Shown here in pieces: positions 8,708 to 19,700 of a DNA stretch of 64,000 nt. The notes under the pieces are model-generated. The model saw nothing but the letters and a program-made list of their open reading frames with translations, did not search any database and was not told the origin of the DNA. A program made the translations under genes and the position numbers. Location of the stretch: positions 1 through 64,000 of the forward strand of contig CALCVP010000079.1 in the NCBI GenBank assembly GCA_937907705.1, given 5' to 3'. Source of the stretch: an uncultured Prevotella sp. (GTDB lineage Bacteria; Bacteroidota; Bacteroidia; Bacteroidales; Bacteroidaceae). The number at the start of each line of letters is the position of its first letter. The first letter of the stretch is position 1.

Positions 8708-11671
8708 ATGAAAAATATCGTAAACACCTTATTATTATGGTGCTTACTGCTCTCTTACGCTCCCGTAAAAGCACAAAAAGCAGTAAGCCTTGACAGTCAG
8801 TCATCGCTTGTCAACTGGCAACTCAAGCCACAGGTAGAGACCACAGACGGCATAGAAACATTGTCTTCCCGTGATTACAACACCTCTACATGGGTCAAAG
8901 CCATTGTTCCCGGCACAGTGTTTAGCGCTTATGTAGCTGCAGGAAAGGAAGAAGACCCTAACTTCGGCGACAACATTCACCGTGTAGACCGCAGCAAATA
9001 TGACCGCAGCTTTTGGTACCGCACAACCTTTAAAGTGCCCGATAACTTTACACAACGGCTTGTTTGGCTCAACTTCAACGGTGTAAACCGCCGTGCCGAA
9101 ATATATCTTAACGGACAATCCATTGGACAGTTGGACGGTTTTATGCAACGAGGCAGATTTAATGTAACCGACATTATTCGCCGAAAGGGCAACAACGTGC
9201 TGCTCGTGTTGGTGCATCTGCCCGACACGCCGCTATCCAATCAAGGCAGTCCTACTTATCTGTCAAGTGGCGGCTGGGACTGGATGCCCTACGTGCCAGG
9301 GCTCAACAGCGGCATCACCGACAAGATATATTTGTCCAATACAGGCCAAGCCACGCTATCAGATCCATGGGTCAGAACCCTATTGCCCAGCAAAGCACGC
9401 GCTGACCTGAGCATAGCACTGGATGTAAAGAACAACAATAGCCAGGCCTGCAAACTAACCGTCAGGGGCACTATCATGCCAGGCCATGTAGTAATAGAGC
9501 AAAGCGTAAATCTCAATGCGGGCCAACAAACCACCGTAAAATTTGACAAACGCTACTATCCGCAACTTTCCATTGACCAGCCTCGCCTATGGTGGCCACA
9601 TGGCTATGGCGAACAGAACCTTTACTCCTGCAAATTTGAAGTGATAGACAATCAGCAATTATCCGACAGTCAAACCGTTCGCTTCGGCATAAAACAGTAC
9701 ACTTACGACAAACGGGACAACACCTTCCACCTCTATATTAACGGAACACCCGTCTTTGTAAAGGGAGCCAACTGGGGTATGTCTGAGTATATGCTGCGTT
9801 GCAGAGGGCAAGAATACTTTACGAAAGTGCTGCTGCACAAGGAGATGAACTTCAACATGATACGCAACTGGCTGGGCTCTGTTACAGACGATGAGTTTTA
9901 CCAAGCCTGCGACAAGTATGGTTTAATGGTATGGGACGATTTTTGGATTAACTCCAGTGCCAATCTTCCCTATGACCTCAATGCCTTTAACAATAATATG
10001 ATGGAGAAAATCAAGCGTCTGCGCAATCACCCCTGCATAGCCGTTTGGTGTGGAGACAACGAATCAAACCCGCAACCGCCCTTGGAAGGCTGGATGAGGG
10101 AAAACATCAGGACCTTTGACGGCGGCGACCGCTACTTTCAAGCCAACTCCCATGCACAAGGCCTGACAGGCAGCGGACCATGGGGAGCGTTTGAGCCAAG
10201 GTACTACTTTACCAACTACCCCGACGGTTTAGAGGGCGACCCCGCACGCGGCTGGGGATTTAGAACCGAAATGGGTACTGCGGTGGTGCCTGCCTTTGAG
10301 AGCTTCAAGAAGTTTATGCCAAAAGCCAACTGGTGGCCACGCGATGAGATGTGGAACAAACATTACTTTGGGCAAAACGCCTTCAATGCAGCCCCCGACC
10401 GCTATGATGCCACTATTGCAAACAGCTACGGACAACCAACAGGCATAGAAGACTATTGCAGAAAGGCACAACTTGTCAACATAGAAGCCAATAAAGCCAT
10501 GTATGAAGGATGGCTCGACCACATGTGGGAAGATGCTTCCGGCATTATGTGCTGGATGGGTCAGTCGGCCTACCCCTCTATGGTCTGGCAGACCTACGAC
10601 TACTATTACGACCCTACCGGAGCTTACTGGGGCACGAAATCGGCTTGTGAACCGATGCATATCTTCTGGAATCCCGTAACGGATGATGTAAAAATAGCCA
10701 ACACCACGAGCCAAGATGTCTGCCAGCTCACCGCTGAAGCACATGTGTATAACTTGAACGGACAAGAGGCAAAGCAGTATGCACAAATGGCTGAAGTGCA
10801 ATCTGCCAGCAACACCGCTACCCGATGCTTTACCATCGGCTTTAACAAAGAGCGCAAAAACCTGTCGTTAGGCTGCCCTACTGTAGCTTCCAGCACTGCC
10901 TATGGCCAACCTGCAGACGCTACCGACGGCAACCCTGACACCCGTTGGGCTGCCCAAAAGGCTGAAAACGAATGGATATATGTAGACCTTGGCAGCATAA
11001 AGCCTGTGGGTGGCGTGCGTCTTGTGTGGGAAGCTTCCTTTGGTAAGGGATATAAAATACAGGTTTCCAATGATGCTGAACACTGGACTGAGGTGTACAA
11101 GACCAACGAAGGGTGTGGCGGCACAGACGTTATTACTTTTCCTGAAGTCAACGCACGCTATGTAAGAATGTTCGGAACAGAATTAGGATGGTGGTTTGGC
11201 TATTCGCTATGGAGTTTCGATGTGTTGGGAGGAGTAGAACCCAGCCAAGGTCTTGACAATGTTCACTTCATACGGCTCATATTGAAAGACAAGACTGGAC
11301 ATGTGATTTCAGAAAACAACTACTGGCGTGGCAACAACCGTTTGGACCTTACGGCCCTCAATACGCTTCAGCCCGTGAAGCTGAATGTCAGCTCAAAGCT
11401 CTACAAGCAAGCCAACGGGCAGGCAGTTATCAGTGCAGATATAGCTTTACCCAAGTCGGCACCGAATGTGGCATTCGCTGTATATGCGCAACCCATACGC
11501 ACCTCTGACGGCGAACGCATACTGCCTGCTGTCATGAGCGATGGCTACTTTACACTGCTGCCTGGCGAGAAGCGTCATGTTACGTTCACCTTTGACGAGC
11601 AACTGCTGCAAGGTGGTGGCTACAAGCTGAAAGTGCTCCCGTATAACAATTTCGCGCACAACAATCAGTAA
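8708..11671 (+). CDS. GH2 exo-glycosidase (exo-beta-glucosaminidase/mannosidase-like) with embedded F5/8 C domain
   Basis: About 987 residues after choosing the ATG at 8708, directly before a signal peptide ending VKA-Q. GH2 sugar-binding domain at about 50-215, immunoglobulin-like domain at about 220-330, TIM barrel at about 335-680. The acid/base is likely E452 in WCGDNES and the nucleophile E521 in GFRTEMG. The overall pattern matches the exo-beta-D-glucosaminidase/endo-beta-mannosidase branch of GH2. A discoidin-like F5/8 type C carbohydrate-binding domain occupies about 720-842, inside the protein rather than at its end, and a beta-sandwich follows. Next to GH36 and an acetylesterase, a beta-mannosidase-like activity on galactomannan fragments is plausible, but glucosaminidase cannot be excluded. 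Confidence 0.82.
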   Translation: MKNIVNTLLLWCLLLSYAPVKAQKAVSLDSQSSLVNWQLKPQVETTDGIETLSSRDYNTSTWVKAIVPGTVFSAYVAAGKEEDPNFGDNIHRVDRSKYDRSFWYRTTFKVPDNFTQRLVWLNFNGVNRRAEIYLNGQSIGQLDGFMQRGRFNVTDIIRRKGNNVLLVLVHLPDTPLSNQGSPTYLSSGGWDWMPYVPGLNSGITDKIYLSNTGQATLSDPWVRTLLPSKARADLSIALDVKNNNSQACKLTVRGTIMPGHVVIEQSVNLNAGQQTTVKFDKRYYPQLSIDQPRLWWPHGYGEQNLYSCKFEVIDNQQLSDSQTVRFGIKQYTYDKRDNTFHLYINGTPVFVKGANWGMSEYMLRCRGQEYFTKVLLHKEMNFNMIRNWLGSVTDDEFYQACDKYGLMVWDDFWINSSANLPYDLNAFNNNMMEKIKRLRNHPCIAVWCGDNESNPQPPLEGWMRENIRTFDGGDRYFQANSHAQGLTGSGPWGAFEPRYYFTNYPDGLEGDPARGWGFRTEMGTAVVPAFESFKKFMPKANWWPRDEMWNKHYFGQNAFNAAPDRYDATIANSYGQPTGIEDYCRKAQLVNIEANKAMYEGWLDHMWEDASGIMCWMGQSAYPSMVWQTYDYYYDPTGAYWGTKSACEPMHIFWNPVTDDVKIANTTSQDVCQLTAEAHVYNLNGQEAKQYAQMAEVQSASNTATRCFTIGFNKERKNLSLGCPTVASSTAYGQPADATDGNPDTRWAAQKAENEWIYVDLGSIKPVGGVRLVWEASFGKGYKIQVSNDAEHWTEVYKTNEGCGGTDVITFPEVNARYVRMFGTELGWWFGYSLWSFDVLGGVEPSQGLDNVHFIRLILKDKTGHVISENNYWRGNNRLDLTALNTLQPVKLNVSSKLYKQANGQAVISADIALPKSAPNVAFAVYAQPIRTSDGERILPAVMSDGYFTLLPGEKRHVTFTFDEQLLQGGGYKLKVLPYNNFAHNNQ

Positions 11672-11690
11672 TTGTCTTTGTATAGTAAAG

Positions 11691-11734
11691 ATGGACAAAA
11701 ACGATTCTTGCACAGATGCGTTTTTGTCCATTTC
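11691..11734 (+). terminator. Rho-independent terminator after GH2 gene
   Basis: A 13-bp perfect stem (11691-11703 with 11719-11731) whose 3' arm is T-rich, 20 bases after the GH2 stop codon. Confidence 0.7.
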
Positions 11735-11801
11735 ATGTTTCAGTTTATAAGCATTATTATCACTGTTGCTTACACTTTTCAGTGGAAACTTTCATGAAAT
11801 C

Positions 11802-11881
11802 AAAAGCATAGCTTTCGACTTCTAAAAGCATAGCTTTTGGAGGGCGAAAGCTATGCAATAGAAAAGCAAAAGCCATGCTTT
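11802..11881. repeat. Cluster of AAAGCATAGCTTT-type intergenic palindromes
   Basis: Several copies of a short palindromic unit around AAAGC-AT-AGCTTT sit in a row here, in both orientations. The rest of the 430-bp gap 11672-12101 is AT-rich with no gene. Related units introduced by TCTAAAAGCA occur at about 29118 and 47178, inside the long direct repeat. Confidence 0.6.
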
Positions 11882-12049
11882 CAAACCGTAAATTCATTGC
11901 AACTGAAAAATGCGACAGAAGCAGACAAACAGGTACTCATAATCAATTTAAATTCATTTTGAACAACTATTTAAGATTAAGCGCCTACTTACAAAATAAT
12001 TTTCTTGCTTTTGAAGCAAATATTTCATTTTTTGACAAATTCGTTAGTC

Positions 12050-12077
12050 TTGTTTTTGCAAACTAATCGTAACTTTG
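12050..12077 (+). promoter_or_regulatory. Probable promoter of the acetylesterase-GH36 pair
   Basis: TAACTTTG at 12070-12077 fits the Bacteroidetes -7 consensus TAnnTTTG. A TTG at 12050-12052 is 17 bases upstream, a little short of the usual 19. It lies 25 bases before the ATG at 12102 and after a terminator, so this pair is probably its own transcript. Confidence 0.55.
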
Positions 12078-12101
12078 CCTACATCTAACAGCTATATAAC
12101 A

Positions 12102-14066
12102 ATGAAAACGAATCATAAGAAAAGCTTAACAACTTGGAGCAAGCCTTTAGCAGAAATGGCACTTACTGCCTTGCTACTGGCACAAGAAGCCGCCCCATGT
12201 GCGGCAAAAGTTACACTGCCACACTTTGTAACAGACAGCATGGTGGTGCAACAACACAGTAAATGGACTATAACAGGAAAAGCCAACGGCGCGAAAGTAA
12301 AAGTAAAGGCAGCATGGAACCGCAAAACATACACTGCACTGACAGCACCCGACGGCACCTTTCAGGTAACGCTGCAAGTGCCGGCAGCAGGCGGACCTTA
12401 CACCTTGATGTTTGACGACGGCACACCACTCACCCTGCACGATATATACATTGGCGAAGTGTGGCTGTGCTCGGGACAGTCCAATATGGAGATGCCAGTA
12501 GGCGGATGGGGTAAAGTAATGAACTATCAGCAGGAAATAGCCAATGCCAACCACCCGGAAATAAGACTGCTGCAAATAAAAAAGCAAATAGCTTACAGTC
12601 CTAACAGCGATACGGAAGTAAATATGGGAGGCTGGCGCAGATGTGCCCCTGCCACTGTAGAAAACTTCTCTTCAATAGCTTATTTCTATGCACGGGAGAT
12701 GGCGGCACGCCTGAGGGTGCATGTAGGTGTCATAGACTGCACCTGGGGAGGCACACCGGCTGAAGCCTGGAGCAGCTATAATGGAGTGGCTTCGGTAGCA
12801 GGCTTTGAAACAGAAGCACGTCAATTGGCTACCAATAACTTTGATGCCACACTGATAAAAAGAAGCTATGAACAAACCAATCAGCAGTGGCTGGACAGGG
12901 CAAGGTCTATGGGCAGCAACTTTGAGAGCGGACTGTATCACGCCTCTCTGCCCCAAATGCCTGTTCCCGGACAATGGGAAAGCTCAGTATTGCCCGGCTT
13001 TAACGGTATCGTTTATCTGCAACAGCGTTTTCATATACCGGCAGAATGGGCAGAAAAGCCTATTACGCTGCACTTGGGAATGATAGACGATGAAGACATC
13101 ACCTACTTCAATGGCGAAAAGATAGGTCAAGGATCGGGCTATAATGTGAACAGAACCTATACGGTTCCTGCCCATTTGGTCAAAGCAGGCGAAGGCGTCA
13201 TTACCGTAATGGTAACTGATTACGAGGGTGAAGGTGGCATTTGCGGCAACAGCGACAACATCTATGCGCAACAAGGCGACAAGAAGATACCGCTCAATGG
13301 AGCATGGTGCTATCAGGTAGCGGCAGATTTCAGCAAGCTGCCCCGTAAACCCGTATCGCCGGAAAGTTCCAGTTTTCCTACCGTTTTATACAATGCTATG
13401 CTCTCGCCCCTCCATACACTTCCTATAAAAGGCGTGTTATGGTATCAAGGATGCGCCAATGTGGGCAGAGCGGAGCAATACGCCCCACTGTTCAAGCGAC
13501 TGATAACAGACTGGCGCACATTGTGGAACAACGATAAGCTGCCCTTCTATTTTGTACAATTGGCAGCCTACTTGAAACCGCAAACGGTACAGCCGGAATC
13601 GCAATGGGCTGCACTAAGGCAAGCGCAGGCAGAAGCACTGAGTCTCGACAACACGGCTATGGCTGTGGCAATAGATGTGGGCAACCCTAACGACATTCAT
13701 CCTAAAAACAAACAGGAGGTAGCAAGAAGACTGTCGCTCATTGCCCTGCACAATGCTTATGGGCAGAAAGATGTAGTAGACAAAGCCCCTGTGCCGGCAA
13801 AGCATCATAAAAACGGACACACGGTAACCCTGACATTTGACAGCAAAATAAAGATGGACGGAACCACGCCAAAGGGATTTATCGTGCAAACAGATGACGG
13901 AACATGGACAACCCCAACTGCCGTCAGCAGTGGAGACCACACCATACAACTGCAAGCAGGCGGTAACATTAAGGCTGTCAGATATGATTGGGCAGACTAT
14001 CCTGACGGCAATCTGCGTGGCACAACAGGTCTGCCAGTGGCTCCTTTTACCATAAATGTAGAATAA
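12102..14066 (+). CDS. Sialate O-acetylesterase-type SGNH carbohydrate esterase
   Basis: About 654 residues. The ATG at 12102 is chosen over 12075 because it follows the promoter and precedes an export signal ending near CAAK. The SGNH block I motif is CSGQSNMEMP with catalytic S127. The block V motif NDIHPKNK supplies D531 and H533. Between the two halves of the esterase fold, about 290-415, lies a jelly-roll insertion that resembles a GH2 sugar-binding domain, which is common in this family. The predicted reaction is removal of O-acetyl groups from sugars; in this setting it more probably deacetylates a plant polysaccharide than sialic acid, because no sialidase or sialate-catabolism gene is nearby. 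GH36 follows after 60 bases on the same strand. Confidence 0.82.
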   Translation: MKTNHKKSLTTWSKPLAEMALTALLLAQEAAPCAAKVTLPHFVTDSMVVQQHSKWTITGKANGAKVKVKAAWNRKTYTALTAPDGTFQVTLQVPAAGGPYTLMFDDGTPLTLHDIYIGEVWLCSGQSNMEMPVGGWGKVMNYQQEIANANHPEIRLLQIKKQIAYSPNSDTEVNMGGWRRCAPATVENFSSIAYFYAREMAARLRVHVGVIDCTWGGTPAEAWSSYNGVASVAGFETEARQLATNNFDATLIKRSYEQTNQQWLDRARSMGSNFESGLYHASLPQMPVPGQWESSVLPGFNGIVYLQQRFHIPAEWAEKPITLHLGMIDDEDITYFNGEKIGQGSGYNVNRTYTVPAHLVKAGEGVITVMVTDYEGEGGICGNSDNIYAQQGDKKIPLNGAWCYQVAADFSKLPRKPVSPESSSFPTVLYNAMLSPLHTLPIKGVLWYQGCANVGRAEQYAPLFKRLITDWRTLWNNDKLPFYFVQLAAYLKPQTVQPESQWAALRQAQAEALSLDNTAMAVAIDVGNPNDIHPKNKQEVARRLSLIALHNAYGQKDVVDKAPVPAKHHKNGHTVTLTFDSKIKMDGTTPKGFIVQTDDGTWTTPTAVSSGDHTIQLQAGGNIKAVRYDWADYPDGNLRGTTGLPVAPFTINVE

Positions 14067-14126
14067 TACCTAACTGCTTATACTATACAGTAGTAGAATA
14101 ACCCCTATAAACACAAATAATACTTT

Positions 14127-16268
14127 ATGAGAACTTTAAGAAAACTATTGACTGCGCTGTGTCTGCTTGTCACCATCAGTGCTGCGTATGCCAACAAGCA
14201 GATTGTAGTGGCTACCGACAACACCAGCTTGGTATTTACAGTGGGCGACAACGGACGCCTGTATCAGAGCTATTTTGGTGAAAGATTAGTCAATTCTGCC
14301 GATTACGCCCAGCTGCCTTTAGGCAAAGAGGCCTACCTTACACATGGCATGGAAGACTATTTTGAACCTGCCCTACACATCAACCACACCGACGGCAATA
14401 CATCTACACTGCTGCAATACAAGCACCACGAAACACTGAAGCATGACGGCTGCACAGAAACCGTCATCTATCTGGCAGACCCTACCTATGCAGATGAGGT
14501 GGAACTGCATTATGCCGCTTATGGCAAAGAAAATGTGTTCAAGGCTTGGAGCATCATTACCAATTACGAAAAGAAAGCTATAGAGTTGGAAAAATATGCC
14601 TCTTGCATGCTGCATTTTTACCAGCAAAAATATTTCCTTACACAATACGATGGCGATTGGGCAAGCGAAGTGCATAAGCACACACAGGAATTGTATTTCG
14701 GAAAGAAAGTGATAGACACAAAACTGGGCACACGTGCCAACATGTTTACTCCGCCTTTCTTCCAACTGTCGCTCAATAAGGAGGCCACAGAAAACAACGG
14801 TCAGGTGCTCGTGGGCACCTTGGCATGGACAGGCAACTTTAGATTTACCTTTGAAGTGGATAACCTCGGCGGCCTACGAATCATCAGCGGCATCAATCCT
14901 TACGCTTCTCAATATACCGTCAATAAGGGCGAGAAGTTTCAGACACCGGAGTTCATATTTACCTTGAGCAATAACGGTACAGGCTGTGCCAGCCGCAATC
15001 TGCACGATTGGGCACGCAAATACCAAATCAAAAATGGTGAAGGCGACCGCAACACGCTGCTCAACAACTGGGAAGCTACCTACTTTGACTTTAACGAAGA
15101 CAAGTTGATGCAGCTCATTGGCGAGGCCAAGAGTTTAGGAGTGGACATGTTCTTGCTGGACGATGGATGGTTTGGCAATAAATACAAGCGACACAGCGAC
15201 ACACAGGGATTGGGCGACTGGACTGTTACCGCCGACAAACTGCCTAATGGCATTGGCAAACTGACAGAAGAAGCAAAACGGCAAGGCATCAAGTTTGGCC
15301 TATGGATAGAACCTGAGATGGTCAATCCTAAGTCAGAACTCTATGAAAAGCATAAAGACTGGGTTATCAGGTATCCAAACCGTAGCGAATATTACTTCCG
15401 CAATCAACTGGTACTTGATTTGAGTAATCCAAAAGTACAAGACTATGTTTACAGTGTAGTGGATGGTTTGATGACAAAATATCCCGACATAGCTTACTTT
15501 AAATGGGACTGCAACAGCCCTATTACCAACATCTACTCAAGTTATGAAAAGCAAGAGCAAAGCCGCCTGTATATTGACTATGTGCATGGACTTTACAAGG
15601 TACTTGACCGCATACAAACCAAATATCCCAATCTGCCCATGATGCTGTGTTCGGGCGGTGGCGGACGTACCGACTACAAAGCGCTGCAATACTTTCAGGA
15701 AATGTGGCCCAGCGACGACACGGATCCCGTAGAACGCTTGTTTATCCAGTGGGGATACTCGCAGGTATTCCCTGCCAAAGTGCAATGCGCACACGTAACC
15801 ACTTGGAACAAAGAAGCCAATCTAAAGTTCAAAATCAATGTTGCCATGATGGGAAAATTGGGCTTCGACATCAATCTTCACGACATAGCTGCCAATGAAT
15901 TAGCTTACTGCAAGCAGTCAGTAACTGAATACAACCATCTAAAAACCATTATACTTCAAGGCGACCAGTATCGTTTGGTATCACCTTATGAAGGCAACCA
16001 TGCCGCTACTATGTATGTAGCCAAAGACCAGCAGAAGGCTGTTGTATTTGCTTTTGACGTGTATCCGCGCTATGCAGAAAAGCTTTATAATGTAGTGATG
16101 CAAGGTCTCAACAACACTACCATATATAAGGTAGAAGAGATAAACCGGACAGATGGTTCAAAAGGAGAGGTAAAAGAATATTCCGGCAACTACTTGATGA
16201 CTGTGGGTCTTCCCCTATTTACGGGCAACAAACTCTCCAGTCATGTATATTCAGTGGTAGCCAAGTAA
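14127..16268 (+). CDS. GH36 alpha-galactosidase
   Basis: 713 residues with a signal peptide (about 1-22). N-terminal beta-supersandwich at about 25-310, then a TIM barrel. Nucleophile D461 in YFKWDCN and acid/base D530 in WPSDDTDP match canonical GH36, as does the CSGGGGR loop between them. FLLDDGWFG and GLWIEPEMVNP are family signatures. Length is normal for bacterial group-I GH36. It removes terminal alpha-1,6-galactose from oligosaccharides or galactomannan. It is last in the plus-strand cluster and is followed by a strong terminator. Confidence 0.93.
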   Translation: MRTLRKLLTALCLLVTISAAYANKQIVVATDNTSLVFTVGDNGRLYQSYFGERLVNSADYAQLPLGKEAYLTHGMEDYFEPALHINHTDGNTSTLLQYKHHETLKHDGCTETVIYLADPTYADEVELHYAAYGKENVFKAWSIITNYEKKAIELEKYASCMLHFYQQKYFLTQYDGDWASEVHKHTQELYFGKKVIDTKLGTRANMFTPPFFQLSLNKEATENNGQVLVGTLAWTGNFRFTFEVDNLGGLRIISGINPYASQYTVNKGEKFQTPEFIFTLSNNGTGCASRNLHDWARKYQIKNGEGDRNTLLNNWEATYFDFNEDKLMQLIGEAKSLGVDMFLLDDGWFGNKYKRHSDTQGLGDWTVTADKLPNGIGKLTEEAKRQGIKFGLWIEPEMVNPKSELYEKHKDWVIRYPNRSEYYFRNQLVLDLSNPKVQDYVYSVVDGLMTKYPDIAYFKWDCNSPITNIYSSYEKQEQSRLYIDYVHGLYKVLDRIQTKYPNLPMMLCSGGGGRTDYKALQYFQEMWPSDDTDPVERLFIQWGYSQVFPAKVQCAHVTTWNKEANLKFKINVAMMGKLGFDINLHDIAANELAYCKQSVTEYNHLKTIILQGDQYRLVSPYEGNHAATMYVAKDQQKAVVFAFDVYPRYAEKLYNVVMQGLNNTTIYKVEEINRTDGSKGEVKEYSGNYLMTVGLPLFTGNKLSSHVYSVVAK

Positions 16269-16323
16269 CCTTATCAAGAGCTATTCCTATTATTTCTGTC
16301 CGGCAAGAACTTTTCAAAAATTA

Positions 16324-16355
16324 GGGCTGACACCTCTATGGATGTCAGCCCTTTT
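16324..16355 (+). terminator. Rho-independent terminator after GH36
   Basis: A perfect 9-bp stem (GGGCTGACA at 16324-16332 with TGTCAGCCC at 16343-16351) and TTTT, 55 bases after the GH36 stop. Confidence 0.85.
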
Positions 16356-16391
16356 GGTTATCTTCGGTTTGCTCAATAAATATATATAACC

Positions 16392-16690
16392 ATGAGCAAA
16401 GACAGTCATTTTACCGGACAACCGGTTTATAGTCACGTAGTAAAATTTCTCGACAAGAAAAGGACTCATCAAATAAGTCGTGAGAAGAAAGGAAGTTGGC
16501 TTATGTAAAACGTTTTCACGCCTACCAACATCTCATCGCAATGCTGTTCGGCATACTCAAACAACTTTGATGCTCTTGCATGAACTTGAGATAGACATGA
16601 AGGCGGAAGTTCTCAATCTTGGTCACCTTGGTATGGACTATCTTGCCCATCGCAACACACCTCAAAGCCCAATATCCACGCCCTTAGAAG
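16392..16690 (+). pseudogene. Remnant of an IS4-type (DUF4372) transposase, N-terminal part only
   Basis: Translation must change frame at least twice to follow the homology. From the ATG at 16392 one frame reads MSKDSHFTGQPVYSHVVKFL and continues to about 16500. A second frame from about 16502 reads YVKRFHAYQHLIAMLFGILK. A third from about 16580 reads ELEIDMKAEVLNLGHLGMDY. Joined, these resemble the N-terminus (DUF4372 region) of IS4-family transposases common in Bacteroidetes. The catalytic DDE part is absent, and a terminator for nifJ follows at 16717. It is a dead fragment of an old insertion. The family call is from memory of conserved blocks. Confidence 0.6.
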
Positions 16691-16716
16691 TTTCTTTAGG
16701 CTGCTATCAATACGAA

Positions 16717-16750
16717 AAGCGGTCAATCATTTTGCAATGATTGACCGCTT
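16717..16750 (-). terminator. Rho-independent terminator of nifJ
   Basis: A perfect 15-bp stem (16717-16731 with 16736-16750) with a 4-base loop. On the minus strand it ends in four T and lies 45 bases beyond the nifJ stop codon. Confidence 0.85.
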
Positions 16751-16794
16751 GATTTTATATATAAGAATTATTCTTCATATATACTTGTGTGGCA

Positions 16795-19700
16795 TTAAGC
16801 CTCTGTAGCATCGCTCCAGTCTTCTTTGCTCTTGCGGATGTAGCTCTCATAACGGAGCTTAGCCATCTTTTGAGTAGCAGCAAAGAGTTCGTCAGCCTCA
16901 TTAGGATAAGCCTTCTTTACAGACATAAAGCGAACCTCATGCATGAGGTAATCCTGGAACAAGCTCCAATCTGGCTCTTTAGAATCAAGAGAGAATGGAT
17001 TCTTGCCTTGTTTAGCCAACTCTGGGTTGTAACGCCACAAGTGCCAGTAACCACAAGCAACGGCACGAGCCTCCTCTGCCTGGCTACGACCCATACCACC
17101 CTTAATCTTCAGACCGTGGTTGATACAAGGAGCATAAGCAATAACGAGAGATGGACCTGGATAAGCTTCTGCCTCACGGATAGCCTTCAAGCACTGCGCA
17201 TTATCAGCACCCATTGCCACTTGAGCTACATATACATAACCGTAAGTTGTAGCAATCATACCAAGGTCTTTCTTACGTACTCTCTTACCACGAGCAGCGA
17301 ACTGTGCGATGGCACCCAGAGGAGTAGCCTTAGAAGACTGACCACCTGTGTTAGAATAAACTTCGGTATCAAGTACGAGAAGATTAACATCTTCACCAGA
17401 AGCGATAACGTGGTCAAGACCACCGTAACCGATATCGTAAGAAGCACCATCACCACCGATAATCCACTGTGAACGCTTAACGAGATAGTGTTCAAGAGTC
17501 TTCAACTCTTTGCAAGTCTCGCAACCGGCAGCAGCACCTTCAGCAATAAATGGCTTCAACTTTTCAGCAGCAACCTTAGAAGCATCAGCATCATCCTTAG
17601 CAGCAATCCACTCTTTTGCAGCCTCTTTATAAGCATCAGAAGCCTTTTCATTAGCAATTACTTCATTAAGGAGAACCTCTACGCGCTCTTTCATCTTCTT
17701 GTTACCAAGAACCATACCCATACCAAACTCACAGAAGTCTTCAAACAGAGAGTTATCGAATGCAGGACCTTGTCCCTTTTCATTGGTAGTGTAAGGAGTT
17801 GATGGTATAGAAGCTGAGTAGATTGAAGAACAGCCAGTAGCGTTAGCAATCATTTCACGGTCACCAAACAACTGAGCAACGAGCTTAACATAAGGTGTTT
17901 CACCACAACCAGAGCAAGCGCCAGAGAACTCAAACAAAGGCTGAGCGAACTGAGAGTTCTTAGGACTCTGCTTGATGTCAACGAGGTTCTGCTTTGACTT
18001 AACACCCTTAACGAGGTAATCCCAGCGAGCAGCTTCATCGATAGCCTCTTGCTCACCAGCACGGAAAGGAACCATTGTAAGTGCTTTCTCGCCTTTCTTA
18101 CCAGGACAAACATCAGCACAGTTACCACAACCTAAACAGTCAAGTACAGAAGGCTCAATAACGAAGTGCATGCCCTTCATGGCAGCAGGAGCTTTCATTT
18201 CAATGGTAGTGCCAGTGAAGCCCTTCAATTCATCGTCTGTAAGAACGAATGGACGGATAGCTGAGTGAGGACAAACGAATGAACACTTGTTACATTGTAT
18301 ACAGTTTTCTGAGTTCCAAACAGGTACAAATGCTTCTACACCACGCTTTTCGTAAGCAGCAGTGCCATTCTGCCATGTACCGTCTACTGTATTGTGCTTA
18401 ACGAAGTCAGAAACCTTCAGCAAGTCACCAGCTTGTGCATTGATAGGACGAACAAGTTCTTTAACGAATGCTGGAGCATCATCTTCCTTCACCTCATCGT
18501 CTGGAAGGTTAGCCCATGCAGGATCAACAGTAAGTTGCTTGTACTCGTTACCACGATCAACAGCCTTGTAGTTCAAGTTAACGACATCTTCACCCTTCTT
18601 CCCATAAGACTTAACGATGAATTTCTTCATCTGCTCAACAGCAAGGTCAACAGGAATAACGCCTGTAATACGGAAGAATGCACTCTGAAGAATAGTGTTG
18701 GTACGGTTACCAAGACCAATCTCTTGTGCAATCTTTGTAGCATTGATGGTGTAAACAGTGATATTATTCTGTGCGAAGTAGCGTTTTACCTTGTTAGGCA
18801 TAAAGTCTACCAACTCCTGACCATCAAAAATGGTGTTCAAAAGGAATGTACCATTCTTCTGCAAACCACGTGTTACATCATACATGTGGAGATAAGCCTG
18901 TACGTGGCAAGCTACGAAGTTAGGAGTATTTACCAAGTAAGTAGAGTGGATTTCATGATCACCGAAACGAAGGTGAGAGCAAGTGAAACCACCAGACTTC
19001 TTAGAGTCATAAGAGAAGTATGCTTGGCAGTATTTATTAGTGTTATCACCAATAATCTTTACAGAGTTCTTGTTAGCACCTACAGTACCATCAGCACCAA
19101 GTCCGTAGAACTTAGCTTCGAACATGCCTTCACCACCCATAGGAATTTCTTCTACCTCAGGGAGAGAAGTAAATGTCACATCATCTACGATACCAACAGT
19201 AAAGTGGTTCTTTGGCTCATTAAGGGCGAGGTTGTTGAATACTGCAATAATCTTGGCAGGAGTAGTATCGCTTGAACCAAGACCATAGCGACCACCTACG
19301 ATAAGAGGCTTGTTTTCAACATCATAGAATGCGCTCTTAACATCAAGGTACAGAGGTTCACCTTCTGCACCTGGCTCTTTGGTGCGGTCAAGTACAGCAA
19401 TTTTCTTGCAAGACTTTGGTACTGCTGCGAGCAAATGCTTAACACTGAATGGGCGATAGAGGTGTACGCTAACCATACCCACCTTCTCACCTCTAGCGGT
19501 AAGATAGTCAATAGCTTCACGAGCAGCCTCAGTAGCAGAACCCATCAAGATGATTACACGGTCAGCATCAGCAGCTCCATAATAATCAAAGAGGTGGTGT
19601 TCACGGCCTGTAATTTTGCCAAGCTCTTGCATATAGTGCTCTACAACTTCAGGAATCTGGTCGTAAGCAGCGTTGCAAGCCTCACGGTGTGTAAAGAATG

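Noticed and set aside
10229..10801. 190-codon minus-strand frame within the GH2 gene
   Set aside because: Lies opposite the catalytic barrel of GH2 and lacks any family pattern.
16480..16740. 86-codon open frame as a free-standing gene
   Set aside because: Only its middle part resembles a transposase and the matching N-terminus is in other frames; it also runs into the nifJ terminator. Treated as part of the IS remnant.
18394..19275. 293-codon open frame on the + strand opposite nifJ
   Set aside because: It lies fully antisense to a well-conserved gene and its translation has no domain pattern; it reflects low stop density opposite nifJ.
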